Assembly (NCBI GenBank): GCA_031763025.1
Contig: JASSKH010000010.1
Coordinates: 5,823,901-5,887,900 of the forward strand
Length of the DNA stretch: 64,000 nt
Reading direction: 5' to 3'
Source of the DNA: Macrocystis pyrifera
Taxonomy: Eukaryota; Sar; Phaeophyceae; Laminariales; Laminariaceae
Part shown: positions 10,054 to 21,927 of the stretch, piece after piece
Numbering within the stretch: the first letter of the stretch is position 1
How the letters are laid out: each line of letters starts with the position of its first letter
The notes under the pieces: model-generated
Seen by the model: only the letters and a program-made list of their open reading frames with translations
Told to the model about the DNA's origin: nothing
The model's database searches: none
Position numbers and translations under genes: made by a program

Positions 10054-10441
10054 CTAGGAAGTTCCTCTAACCACCGCGTAGTAAAGGGCTCCAACGGGCG
10101 CGAGGAAGTAACCAAACATTGTCTCCAGACGGAGCATTCCATCGACACGCGGATATTCACGTGCGACCGGCCCTTTCCAGCGTGCTAACGCAGCCAATGT
10201 ACCCCCCACCGTAGCCGTCGACCCAGCGGAAGATGAAATAGAATCGCCAAGAGGTGTATCTGCCAGAAATGGTGCTGCAGCAGAAACGGCCAGCGCAGCA
10301 CGGCGAGTCTCGGCCTCTGCTTGCGCAAAAGCAGGCACATCAACTCGATTCCCAGCCTCCGGTGACTTGGACGTCTTGACCCTCCACGTCAATCGTAACC
10401 GCCGGGGGGAGATCAACGAACATTGCGGAAGCAGTCGATAC
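10054..10441 (-). CDS. Coding-like 3' exon(s) with a C-terminal hydrophobic segment
   Basis: On the minus strand a frame reading FVDLPPAVTIDVEGQDVQVT runs to about 10345. A second frame then reads AFAQAEAETRRAALAVSAAA and ends with MFGYFLAPVGALYYAVVRGT and a stop at 10054-10056. The last ~20 residues could span a membrane. The frame change between the parts may be a short intron or an indel. No family is recognised. The Ala-rich, low-stop character over ~130 codons makes real coding likely, but identity is unknown. Confidence 0.35.
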
Positions 10442-10660
10442 AGAAATCAAATCGAAATTAGTCAAAACTATGTTGGTGTCACACCTTGGACTGATGCGCG
10501 GACGATTTTTCACTGCGAGAGAGCATCGTAGGTCATCGCCTATGTAACTGATCACGGTGTGCTTGAAGGCTACATATACTACGTACCTGGTATCCTTTAA
10601 ACCTTCGACAATCGAGAATGGCCGTTGCAATATAATACGGAGTAACTGATGCACCAATCG

Positions 10661-11038
10661 TCATCGGTAACTGTCATCGATTGGTAAGTTTTTCAACGTA
10701 TAAACATAGCCGATAATGCCTGCCGATAGATTCCTCCTCCGACGTACAGTACGGGCGTCGGTATGCTGGACTCTTTCGGTGATTTCTTCTTCCACCGACA
10801 ATGATCTTCGAAGGATAGCTTGCTCAAGCCACTTCGCTCGACGACGGCTATTAACAGACATCTCATACAGTGGACTGGTGGCCGGCATGGCCGTCTTTCC
10901 ACACAGCAGCGCCCGATCTATATTATTGTTGTGGTGGACACTGTACAGGAAATGATATGTATAGCCGCAAATACATGAACCAGGTCTGTCGTAAACCGCA
11001 GTAAATCTAATATATTGAGCAACAGCAGTGTAATACAC
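10661..11038 (-). CDS. Coding-like open frame upstream of the 10.1-kb exon
   Basis: This 125-codon minus frame contains AKWLEQAILRRSLSVEEEIT and RVQHTDARTVRRRRNLSAGI, an amphipathic, charged stretch typical of a helical protein. It lies in the right order and strand to be an upstream exon of the 10054-10441 feature. No canonical donor/acceptor pair could be chosen with confidence. Unknown family. Confidence 0.3.
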   Translation of the reverse strand: MYYTAVAQYIRFTAVYDRPGSCICGYTYHFLYSVHHNNNIDRALLCGKTAMPATSPLYEMSVNSRRRAKWLEQAILRRSLSVEEEITERVQHTDARTVRRRRNLSAGIIGYVYTLKNLPIDDSYR

Positions 11039-13194
11039 AGTAACGACATCAGCACCGAGTACATTCTATGTCGTAATCAGCAGCACTGAGTGCATGGTAT
11101 GTTGCGATCACGGGATATAACATAAAAAAGGCGGGTGTATCGGGAGAAAATATAACCTCTCCAAATTTATTCCAGCTATCAGTGTCTAATGTTCCGGTTT
11201 TCGGTATAGAATATTGTGAACGTGAATGCGCTTTTAAAAAACGATACGTTGTGCGCCTCGTCATCTACTACGTGTGTTTTACTCAGTGTATGTATGCATC
11301 ATACCCGCTTGAATAGCCCCGAGAAAGTGTTTGTCAAAGATCCTTGACGACGACAATAAACTGGCAACGCCGTTTACCGGCTTTTGTTGGCAACAGGATG
11401 CAAGTTGGCATTTAGGGCAATGCGAGGTTGTCATCTTACTTGCGATCCGGCAAGGTGTAGCGTATGTCCAAGAGGCAGAGACCAAAACCGCTACAAAAAA
11501 AAATCACATTGTGGACCGATTTGACGCACAAACGGCCCCCAAGCCCCCTAAACAAATCCCGCGCAGATCATCCGTCAAACAGCGGCGACCCCCCCCCCCC
11601 CCGGCTACGGACGTACAACGAAGCAAGGACCAAAGACGCGCTGTCCGTGAAAGTTGCCGGTTTATATCGTAGATAGGAAAATGTATGCTGTTCGTTGATA
11701 ACAGGTGCCTGGTATGAGCTAAGCAATGATTACTAGGCGAAACAACACGAGCGCATGCGGGATACACCAGCTACTGCTGTACACCAGGCATTATGGTATT
11801 GTTCCGTTTGCTATCCGACAAGTACGTTTGCAGCGCGAGGTTGAAATTTAGCCATCACAAAATTCCCAGACAGAAGAAAAAAACGAGGGTTTTAGCCACA
11901 ATTAGGTACCTGGTCCACTAAGGACCAAAATCAGGTTGTTTGCATTTGAGCCCAAAACAGGCACACGAATTTTAAACGGTTAATTGCGATTAATTGTTTT
12001 CGCAATTCCGTGACAACATACATACTGCTGTATATCACGTTCATATCACACCAAGGGGACCTCGCCGTGGCGGGTTGACGCCCGCCTGCGGCTTCACGCA
12101 AGCCAGTAATATACGGTAGTCGGATGGCATGGGCAAGCAGGGGCTGTGTGAATGCGACATTGCGGCCAAGGGGTGCATTCAAACAAATAAACCATGTTCT
12201 TACAGCAGCAGCACTGCACACGGAGGCCGGTATAAGGAAACGTCAATTTGTCGTCCGGGTTTGAAGTGTTACTTTGTGGGTTCTCATCAGCTACGGTTCT
12301 TATGCCACGATTGTTTCTTTTCTTGGCCAAAATTCAACCGTTTTCAACGTTCATGTTTCTTATTTTCTTGGGTGTATACCGCAAAAACCGCGTCTCACGT
12401 ACGAATAAAAACCCGGAGCGCTTCATTCTTGAAGGTTAACCACACGGGGTTAAGGGGAGTGTATATTAGTGGTTTTTGGCGGCAGGGAAAACAACACTGA
12501 ACCGACCGTCAGCATATAGATATATAGATTGAAATTGCACAGCAGTCTTCCTGGCGGCAAAACAAGTGAAATATTGGGATTCTTTTGCGTTTGCCGTTAA
12601 GTGCCAAGCTTCAAATCGGCCGCGTCGTTGTGTATCTTACGTAGCGGTCGATTACTTCTTCTGGATCTCGTACGTCTGTTTCTTGTCTAGTCGCCCGTTT
12701 TGAGCCGTTGGTATTAAACCTAACTTCCTTCGTATGTTGACTGTTCGACAGTGTTTTCGTTTAGTTATTAACAATATCTACTGATTTGTGCACTACTCGG
12801 AAGGGTGCAACAGTACCACAGCAACAGTAGCATTTGAGGCATACCCGGGGAGCATGAGCAACAGCCGCACTGCACGTGCGTGAAAGTACAACACTAGCAG
12901 CAGCATGCAGATTTTAAGCATCTTACGAATTGTTCGTAGACAAAACCCCTGAAGGTCACAATCCATAGCCAGTCGTCAGCGATAAGGAAACTGGAAAAAA
13001 AAAAACACTGAAAAACGGAAAAATATTGGTGTTGACGAGCCTCGAAACCTTGACGTAATACTCAGACGCAAGCACATCCAACTCCTTCTAACGTGGCAAC
13101 TTCTTGGAAGCAGGTCGATTGGTACGTGTTTAAACACGGGAGCACGAATTGAGATTTGGGAATGACAGCTTTGCAAAAAAAAAAAAGATTTTTT
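11039..13194. other. No supported gene; homopolymer C run
   Basis: A run of about 14 C lies at 11588-11601. Frames at 11331-11672 (plus) and 12129-12500 (plus) have no recognisable motif. Nothing else stands out. Confidence 0.45.
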
Positions 13195-13196
13195 TA

Positions 13197-13295
13197 CGGG
13201 GATCCATAGTTAATAGGACATAGGGTAAGCATAAAAAACTATATATTTCCCTATTTTTACTGAGAATATTTGGTCCTATTTACTATGGACCCCCG
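13197..13295. mobile_element. MITE, ACGGGGG family, copy a (full length)
   Basis: The left end CGGGGATCCATAGTTAATAG and the reverse complement of the right end, CGGGGGTCCATAGTAAATAG, agree at about 21 of 24 positions, so this is a ~99-bp element with terminal inverted repeats. Related copies lie at about 34654-34753, 53706-53802, 56437-56495 and 59720-59771. It has no coding capacity. TA dinucleotides flank it, but the target duplication cannot be fixed across copies. Confidence 0.75.
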
Positions 13296-13780
13296 TATTA
13301 GCACGCTCCGCAAGGCCACACCACGGGGACGGCATAGACCATCACTGACATAGTCGGTAGGGGCGACCAGGGTGAGGCGCTCCCAGCATACAGTGCACGG
13401 AGAGGTGGTCTTCATCTAAACCACGTACTCGATCGACTATCAAAGCTCTGAAAGCCGACCTCATCAGTCACGACGTCTGTTTAGATGAACTACGGTAGTT
13501 CAAGCCTATCGTGCCAAATCCCTTCAAAATTCGAAGTGGACGCCGTTATTTGGAGTTAGACCCTGAAATTTGGGTCACGCGTTCTATGAGCCCAAGTCAA
13601 GTCGATGACGAAACCTGGTCACGGTTTGTGTTTGTTTCTTCAAGTGCTTTGTTTGTGGCATTGCTTGCGATATTTGGCGAGAGGACAACTCTTTCGCCGG
13701 GTGGTGCGCCGCTTAACCTTGACATGAAGAGCGGGAGCCGAAGTAGAGATGGTGTACTAATAAGTATCGACTATTTGTGA
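13296..13780 (+). pseudogene. Decayed coding fragment with a GGAPL motif, copy 1
   Basis: A plus frame (about 13350-13780) reads TIKALKADLISHDVCLDELR, a stop, then FKPIVPNPFKIRSGRRYLEL, later GERTTLSPGGAPLNLDMKSG and SRSRDGVLI. The part around 13677-13775 is duplicated at 14655-14745, where a different frame gives EDNSCTGGAPLDLVMRRGSG. Conservation of G-G-A-P-L-x-L and R-D between the copies suggests both derive from a protein-coding sequence. No family is recognised. Confidence 0.4.
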
Positions 13781-13939
13781 ATCCGAAATAAGAGGAGAGG
13801 TTACGCACAAAATGATGGTTAGCGTCGATATCAGGAAAAAAATGCCATGAGCACCGGGCCTGCTCCTGAGCACACAGCCCCTCGAGAAGTATTCGTTGGG
13901 AGTTTCCCCATCCTTCATCCGGAAACTCTTTCCATGCAT

Positions 13940-14640
13940 GCGTCAGCCTGACCTTTCGTACGGCCGCCTGGGGTTGGCAATGCCTCTTTAACCAAGACCA
14001 CGCCTCACTATCTGTGACCTGCTGCAGCTACCAGAGGAGCAACTGCGGGGCATGTTATCTGACCAAGACGTATGCCCTACGTCCTGCTTGCCTTTTCCAC
14101 TGTTGCTGCTCCGAACTCTGCAACCAACGCCTCTCTGCTCGATTATTTCGGATCTACTACATTTGGCCGGTTGTCTCCTTCTCTTCTAGGCAACTCGTCG
14201 TCTCCAGTTAATTTGCGTCCATCTGTCTCTCAAACAATATCACTCTCTGATGTTTCTCCTCTCCCTGCTTAAAACTATCATCAAAACCTGCGGGCCCTAT
14301 GGCGCTACTGTTATGACTTACATGAAACGTGCTGATAGACCCTGCGTGTTGTGGGAGGGGTGCTGTCGAAACCTGAATAAGGTTGGCTTGGGTCGGGCTA
14401 TCACTGCTCCTGGGCTCCTTGTCCCGGGCTTGCGTCCTCTCCTTCCTGTCTGCCTCCTCTGGTGCGGTTGCAGTTGCATGCTCCCTAGCCCCTTACACCT
14501 CTTGGTCTACGTGTTTCTGCACGGCTTCTGGTTTGCCTTCATGACGAGGTTATCAATCGCTTGTCGTTCTTGCACAGAGAGCGTCGAGAACGAGGATGAA
14601 TATATGGCACACCCTGCGCCCGAGCCACCGTGACTTATAT
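13940..14640 (+). other. Coding-like scraps between the two GGAPL copies
   Basis: The frame around 14015-14070 reads DLLQLPEEQLRGMLSDQDV. An overlapping frame reads PYVLLAFSTVAAPNSATNAS to a stop near 14270. A third ends with ESVENEDEYMAHPAPEPP at 14633. Each looks protein-like, but no continuous gene model could be made and no family is recognised. Confidence 0.3.
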
Positions 14641-14654
14641 GTCAACGCTAATGT

Positions 14655-14745
14655 AAGAGGACAACTCATGCACGGGTGGTGCGCCCCTCGACCTTGTCAT
14701 GAGGCGCGGGAGCGGACGTAGAGATTGTGTACGAGGTATCTATTA
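14655..14745 (+). repeat. GGAPL-motif fragment, copy 2
   Basis: This is the second copy of 13677-13775; both begin GAGAGGACAACTC or AAGAGGACAACTC and share GGGTGGTGCGCC and GTAGAGAT. See the first copy for the encoded motif. Confidence 0.65.
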
Positions 14746-16560
14746 TTATTGTTGTGGTCGCCAAGGTAAAGTTATATAAGCAAGTACCAGGTCAGTAGGT
14801 CCGAGGTAGGGCGCATCGCATCACCTTCTCGGACCCTCAGACGTCGTTCACAACAGAACAAATCCCATCTAAAGATACATAACTCTCCCTGAGAGTTCCC
14901 TAAATTAAGTTCAGCCATATAGATCACACCAATCAGCCAGCCAGAATGAATCAGACTTTTGAACGACTATGAACAACTGGTACGTCCCACATTTAGGATG
15001 TCAAACATGCAAACTTTGCGGAGGAATAAATAAATAAATTATTATTTGTCGAAGGTGTCAGAGAAAATGTGCGAAGATTTTCAGGCCACTCTCGGTATAC
15101 GGCGTGCAAAATAAGAGTATTGTGCGGTTGAATGAGTACAAAACAAGCGTTGCCTCGTAACGCTTAGTTCTAGTACAGATAGGATCAACTGTTTACGATA
15201 AGTATGACTTGATATTGGTCTTACGGAGGCAGTTACAACAACAGTAGTCCATCGAATATGTGTACCACACCGGTTCGTTCAGAAAACAATGAATTCAATT
15301 CCCTTTCTTCAAACGGACACGACTACTCCTACTGCTGTTTCTAACCTTTCCTATGGCCCGTGTTTGGTCGGCATTCGTTTTCCCCGCTAGCTTCAGCCCT
15401 GGGGCTTCAATAGATACTCGCGATGTAACTCTCTACCAACAGGAGGAGTGTAAGAAAGCCCGAGCAAGGATATGCGGAGAGGGGGGGCAATAGGACAAGT
15501 TGAGGGGAAATCGCGGTCGACGGAAGTAAAAAGGAGATGGCAGACAGGGTAGCTAGGCACCAGGCCTGCTAGTAAGTAGAATATGTCCATGCTGCTCATG
15601 CCGCCAACTGCTGCATGCAGCTGGTTCGGACGTGGTCTTCCTTCGTCTTTTTTTTCATTTTGCTTGATCCTCCGTGATTTTCGTTTTGTTGCTTTATTTT
15701 TTTTTCTTGTTGTCTTGACGAAAGGAGTCGTGTGGCATGGGTGGATGACGATCCTGCCTTGCTTGTTTCGTATTGTCTGACGCATCCTCTTCGGGGGTGG
15801 GGCATACTTGACGACCGCAAGACTAAGACGATAGAGAGGTAGCAAGATATCAGACGGCTCAGTAGGGAAAACCTGGCTATGCTACTCGCACCACAAACTG
15901 CTGTGGCTACCTGGAGGGTGTTTTGTCCTTGGGTTTGCCTGTTCTTTCCCTTGGTTGCTATTAATAGTCTTACTCTTTACCATGGTATGTAGTATGTAGT
16001 AGTGCTGTTCCTTTAGCTCGTTCCTTTTTAGTGTCTGCCACATCTCCTGAGGAGGAGCACGACAGGTTTTCCTTTTAATTTTATTCTCCTTTTCTTTTAG
16101 GTTTGTTTCTTCGCAATCTGTTTTTTCCCTTTTATTAACTCTATTTCATAGAATGTGTATGTCGTGCCTGTCGTATCCAGTGTGATGACATGGGATCGCC
16201 TTGTCTACTTTGATTACTGCATAACAATGTAGCATCTCTGTGGCGTAGTTTTATGACCACAGAACTTGCAACTCTCTAGGATTGAAGAATCGGCACGGAC
16301 ACTGGTTGTGCTGGATGTCGACGGGTAGAAAGAACACTGCTGTCCATGGTGGTCAGTATGATTCCACCTGTGTGCCTCTCGACTAGATATTGCGGTCGGT
16401 ATTCATGTCCGACATATTTCGGGGTGATAGCCTCGAACCAGCCAGTAGGCAGCATGTCGACCGATTTTGTAAAGAGTTAAGCGTAGGTAAAGGGTCTATT
16501 ATCCTAGGATTCAATGTGGAACTGTTCACCTCGTGTGAAAGCGATGTAGAACACTCTAAA
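14746..16560. other. No supported gene
   Basis: This is AT-rich to T-rich sequence (notably 15640-15715 and 16020-16140). The minus 150-codon frame at 15393-15845 is Lys/Arg-rich only because it is antisense to the T-rich tract. No repeats, RNA genes or splice-supported exons were recognised. Confidence 0.45.
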
Positions 16561-16569
16561 ACTACTACT

Positions 16570-17330
16570 GTCGTCAATTTCGACGCCCCGACACGAAAAC
16601 AAAGTCATCTCCGACCACCCGCACAAAAACCAAGTCAATCAATTCTCATACTACAAACAAGTCATTTCCAATCGGTAGACAACAACCGAGTCACTTTGGG
16701 TCCCTACACTAACACGAAATCAATTTCAATCGATGCCCCAAAACCAATTTATTTATGATTCCCGCAAAAACCCGATAATTATCGATCCCCATACTAAAAC
16801 CAAAATCAATTTCGATCCCGCGCACAAACACCAAGCTAATTCCGACCCCAACACTGCGAATAACTCAAATTCGATCTCCACTATAAAAGCAATGCAATTC
16901 CGACTCCATGACACAAAAAGTAGGTATATTTCATTCTGGACACTTAAACCAAGCCATTTTGGGCCGAAACACAACAATAAAGTCAATTTCGATCCGAACA
17001 CTGATTTCGGGCGAATTTCGATCCCTATTCTGAAATCAAGTCAATTTCGAGGTCCACACTATAATCAAGTCATTTTCGGTCCGCGGAAAAAAAAATTATG
17101 TCAAGTTGGACCACTCACACACGAACCAAGTCAGGCGTTTCCCCAAATAAAACCATGTCAATTTCGGTGCCACACCTACACCCAAAAACAAAGTTCGCCG
17201 CCCCGACACCAACACTGAAAACAACTGAATTTCGATCCTCACCGTAACACTAAGGCAATTCCGATCCCCCGACACAAACATCGAGTCAATTTCGACTACC
17301 CATACAAGAAACAAGTCAATTCCACTTCCT
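16570..17330. repeat. Degenerate ~36-bp minisatellite
   Basis: About 20 diverged units follow the pattern ACCAAGTCAATTTCGATCCC followed by a short CACAC-AAA segment. Examples of the core AGTCAATTTCGA lie near 16982, 17039 and 17284, with variants such as ATCAATTTCGATCCC near 16805. The unit length varies around 30-45 bp. A 161-codon plus frame at 16733-17218 is an Asn/Asp/Pro-rich by-product with an irregular NFDP-type repeat; I do not call it a gene. Confidence 0.85.
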
Positions 17331-17614
17331 GCAAAGGTGGGAAGGAGGAGCGTGATAGACGCCTTGTGTGCTCAAACTCGTAAGTGTACCACGGAAGTTA
17401 CTGCGTTGGCGTTTTTTTTTTTAATTTACTGTTCAAGAAAGACTAGTCTTGGGATACCGTAGTAGAAACGGAATATTGTGGTAAGGAAATGGAATGCAGG
17501 AACTGGCTCGGAAACCAGTTGGTCTTGTTCAAAGGAGACTTCTTTTTGTTGTCGTGTTATAACCGTTTATGATGAGAGAACAGGGGGCAGTTTGAGAGTA
17601 AACCGATAGGGGGC
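17331..17614. other. No gene seen
   Basis: Non-repetitive sequence separates the minisatellite from the left LTR of the first gypsy element. No coding signal. Confidence 0.5.
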
Positions 17615-18056
17615 TTGATTCAAGGCATCAAACCCACTTTGCTCTCTTCCATTACCCCGCTAGACGGGTAAACGCACTTGCCCGAGAAACTTCCCTCGGA
17701 CGTTGGTCTACTCTTCTCCTAACGGCGTTCCCAACCAAAGGAGTAGCCAAACCCTAGGATACTTCTGCAGTTTAATTAGGACCAATTCTGCGAGTTATCC
17801 TGTCTTTAAGGGAGGTCTGTCCTAGAAACATTCCTTGTGTCCTTACGAAAGCCCCAATGCTGCTGGCTGTCTTATCTACCGAGGGAAACGTCAGAGCCCA
17901 AGGAATACTCTTGAGGTATTCAGGGCTTGGATTCTTGTTTACCACAGGGAACTTCAGAGCCCCAGGAATACACTTAGAGTATCCAGGGCTTTGACACTAC
18001 GGGCTATCTCATAACCATTTCTTTAGTCCGCTACTATATTATATCACATTAGCCCA
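17615..18056 (-). repeat. Gypsy 1, 3' LTR
   Basis: On the minus strand the LTR starts TGGGCTAATGTGATATA just after CCAGGG, a plausible short polypurine-side boundary. The matching boundary in the second gypsy element reads TGCGCTAATGCGATATGG. Its far end matches the other LTR at 21930-22108. The exact outer end is uncertain by about 10 bp. Confidence 0.65.
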
Positions 18057-20436
18057 CCCTGGACAGTCACATATGCAGACCACACGACGGTCAATGGAGT
18101 ACAACGGAGTTCATCTGAAAGGACCGGCAAGGGAGGTCGACGATGTGGCTATTCAAAACAACGAAATGAGGCTATTGATTTCCCCACACCTCGTAGTGGG
18201 TCCTGGGTGTTACGGACAATGTTATTGTCAGACGCTCTTGCTGTAAGCTGAACGAGAGGCCAAACAGAAAAGGCCAGAGGACGGACTGAAGCAAGATACA
18301 TTAAAAGCAACGCATAAAAAGGATGTCAAGACCCGAAATCGAGTGAAAAGCGAAACAAAAAAAAATGCAGAAAGGAGAAGGCGAAACAGAAGATGAAAAG
18401 GGATACCAAGACAAATGTAGGTCAAAAAGGCGGATAATGCCTTATGCGTGGGGGCTCTTAAGTTCAGGGCCTTGTCGTGCTCGGAGATATACGAAAGTAC
18501 GGTCGATCATCGAATCATGGCGTATACGATGGGGACACGCAAACGGGAAAACCACACGAAGTGTAGAAAACAGACGGCGCACGACAGGACTGTCATAAAC
18601 GTTCCTGGGCCTTGCCCGGGAGACTTGCTAGGGCCTGAACTTGGAGTGGACTATTTTCTACTCGCAAGTGGTGAACTGATAGTGAGAGCAACTGCAGCAA
18701 ACGAAGTACGGTAGCTCAATCAGAAACCAAACGCCCAAGAGATCTTTAATAAACCACTCCGATGGGCAGGTCATAGGCGTCATGTTCGACGTGGACAACG
18801 GGGTGTATCCCTACAGCTTTACATAGAAATGTTTTACGTACGGCGGCTACATCGTAGCCAGATCGTTCGTGATGAAGCAGGGGGACGCGTAAGATACTTG
18901 TTGGAGATGCGAAGGCAGAACATTCAATGACAACAAGAACAACAGAAAAGAGGGTCGACTAAAACCCACTCACTGTGGCACGAACCCAACGGAAGAGGCA
19001 TCAACCGTTGGAGGTGGTAGTGAGGTGGTCCGGTGGTCTAGAAAGAGGGGGGCAAAGCAACGGAGAGGCCCTAGAAGGTAGTGAAAAGAAGACACGCAGG
19101 GGCTAAAATGTGGTATGGTCACGGCCCGGCCGTAAGGCGGAGGCGGTGATACCAGGGGTGCGCCGGAAGAGACACCCGGAATAGAACTCGAAAGACAAAT
19201 ATGAATAAACCTCAATGACGCCCGGAGGCTTAGTATCACCAATTTGCTTGTGGTAGATTCACAAGGCGGTGATGTGACTACCTGAATTAGAATAGTCGAT
19301 TACAGAGCGCAAAATACTAACTACTGCCAGTTGTTGAAGACTAGGTTGGAAGAATCGTGCAATCCCGGGAGAACTACTCTGTGCCGTGGCAGTGAAGACT
19401 ACGTAGAACCAAGTACGTTAGGAGAAAGAAGGGTAATATGGGGGGCGGGGCGGAAACGGCGGGGGCTCCACGGGGTACATCCGCGCTCCGCAGTATCCCA
19501 CGGGCTAGATTTACAGTCCCGTGGCGTTGAAAGCACCTAGAGCCGGAGATGGCGTTCCAGACGGTAGTGTAGCGGGCAGGTTGCAGATTGATCTTGATAG
19601 GGTCGGGGTCCTCCAGGAACTGGATGGTGTAGGAGTCGTAAAGGACGAGCCGTATGGGCCGTCGAAATAGGGGTTCCGAGGGCGCTTGGTGGGCAATCTT
19701 GCCCAGCCACTAGAGGCTGTCGCGCTCTTTGTAGCGGATGTGGGCCCCGGAGGGGAGGATGTTCGTGCTGAAGTTGCGGAGTCAGATGTCGCGGGAGACC
19801 AGGGAATAGCCGGGAGCGAGGAAGAGTTGGTCTTGCGATCTTCAGAGTTCCCGGTGCGCGGCGTCATTGAGCATTTGTCGATAAAGGCGGTTGGTCTGCT
19901 TGTGTTGCGGTGTTCCGGACCAGTAGAGTAAGGGAGTGCTGAAGGTCGAGCGCACGTCCTAAGAGGGGCTAAGAATCCCGGACCAGTGGGTCTCGTACAG
20001 GACGGCGATAACGCCACAGCGGCCGCGTACGAGCTGATGGCCGGTGACAAGCTCGACCTCGAGGCGCTCTGGGAGTTGTGAGACGTCGTCGACCGCGTAA
20101 CATGGCAGGGCGGAGACTTGGTAGCTGAGGCGGTGAGGACGTAAGTTGTGAGGTCCACGGCAGATATTTTGGGAGGTCGGTGACGTCGTCGGGGCTCTGG
20201 CAAGGCTAGCATCGTTTGACGGAAACGCGAGGTTTGGAGTCCCGTCCGGAGAGCTCGGACGTAGTTCGAGGAATGGTAGTTTGTCGTGTAGGGGTGATTG
20301 TCGGGGGTGTTGGAGGCGGGCGCCGGTCACACGGCATGAACATGGAATGACCCGTTCTAGTTGAGAGATAGTTTCGTCTCCAGCACGGTTGCGTCCGTCT
20401 TCTTTTGGTGCCCTGGCGGATAGTCGAGGCGGAGGT

Positions 20437-21295
20437 TTAGACCCATGCCCAGCCACCTACGGTGAAAAGAGCAGAGGCTGAAAGGGTGGCAATGATGAGG
20501 GCGTTCTGGTGTGGTAGACGCGAGGTGGTGGTGCGGTGAAGCTCGTGAACAAGGGAGTAGGCGCGTTGTTGGTGGTCGGTGACGAGGTTGATGTACATAC
20601 GATGGCCGCGCTCCAGGCTCTGATGACCGCCAGTGTTGTCGGGTTCGAAGACGCAGAGCAGGAGGCGGGGCAGGCGACCTATGTGGACATTGTTGGGCAC
20701 AAGCCCCGTGGCGGCGTTCACTGAGTTATTATAGGCTGACGAGACGTGTGGCAGCAGCACATTCCAGTCGGCTTGTAGTTCATTGGCGACCATGGATAGC
20801 ATCTGGGCCAACACGTGGTTGACTAAGTCGACGCCCCCGTCGGTGCAGGGGTGGTAGGCACTGGTACCTTGTTGACCCCAAGTGGATCGTCGACGGCACG
20901 GGCGAGCTTCGAGGTAAGGTTAAGCTGGTGTCAGAGAGGAGTGACACTGGACACTCCCAAAGGGTGATGTGGTGATCGACGAAGATGTCGGGGGTGCCAG
21001 CGGCCGCGAACTGAGCTGCTGAGACGGCCAATACGTCGATGCGGCGGCTGAAGCGATCGGTGAAGAGGAAGATGTAGAGGTTTCCGCGTGGTGTGAGGGA
21101 GAGGGGCCCGACGTAATCGACGCTGACGATGATGCCAGGCCGTTGGGTGCACGGAGGGAGAGGATGGGCCAGCTGATGGTTTGTCAAGATGTCTTGCAGG
21201 CCTAGTACTTAAGGCAGCGGCGTATCCAGCAGCGCGCGGAAGCGTCCATGCCGACCCACCAGTAGAAAGGTGCCATCACGAGAACTGTTCGAGTG
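20437..21295 (-). pseudogene. Gypsy 1 integrase region
   Basis: Known Ty3/gypsy integrases carry an HHCC zinc-binding region followed by a D,D-35-E core. Here the minus strand shows YWWVGMDASARCWIRRC (zinc-binding part), VDYVGPL and TDRFSRR (first core aspartate region) and LPHVSSAYNNSVNAATG with IGRLPRLL (end of the core). The reading frame is broken, so this is a fossil. The order of parts confirms minus-strand orientation. Confidence 0.75.
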
Positions 21296-21927
21296 ACTCC
21301 CAGGTGTAGGAAGTGGTGGCGTGGCATGTGCTCAGTACCCAGGAGTGCATCAGCATTGGGACGTAGATGCGCGGGGAGGGAGGGGTTGGAAAGGGGGGAG
21401 CTGTTCCCGGATGGGGGGTTGGGCGGTCAGTACACTAGAAGGGCGGTGTCGTCGTCCGGGCGATGGAGTGTACTTTTAGCGGAAAGAGAGAGAACGTCGG
21501 CAAGATGCGGGCACCTAGACGAGGGGATGGAATCCAGGAGATCGGTCGGTGGTGTAGAAGGGGAGCTCAGGGAGAAGAGGTGAATGATGGCAGAGCACAG
21601 AGGCTCGGCGCGTTGTTCTCGAGCCCAGTCGCTGTAAGTGCAATGCTCGACGCGGGCGAGGATGTGGGGGTCATCGTCTTGTTCGACGACGGGCTCCAAA
21701 GCCGGGACTGGCGATGGTGGAGTCGGTGTGGAAGACGTTGTCGAAGGGGCCGGCCTTGGTTGGATTGATATCGGAGCTATCAGAGGCGCAGGTGGCGTGG
21801 GGGCAGTGGCTATACGTGGTTTTGGTTGGAGGCGCCTCGGCTGGGCCCTGGTTGGTGGTGATAACGCGCTGCGGGTGGGCGGCGATAGACTGGAAACATT
21901 AGGTTGCGGCCGGGCTAGAATTTAGGC

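Noticed and set aside
16733-17218. 161-codon Asn/Asp/Pro-rich repeat protein
   Set aside because: Explained by the minisatellite; the peptide repeat is irregular and has no start-site or splice support.
16570-17330. CRISPR-like array
   Set aside because: Units are all diverged and spacers are not unique fixed-length segments; the context is eukaryotic. It is a minisatellite.
19511-20212. Minus-strand 233-codon Ser/Thr/Pro-rich protein
   Set aside because: Off-frame reading of the C-terminal pol region of gypsy element 1, as comparison with 41743-42440 shows.
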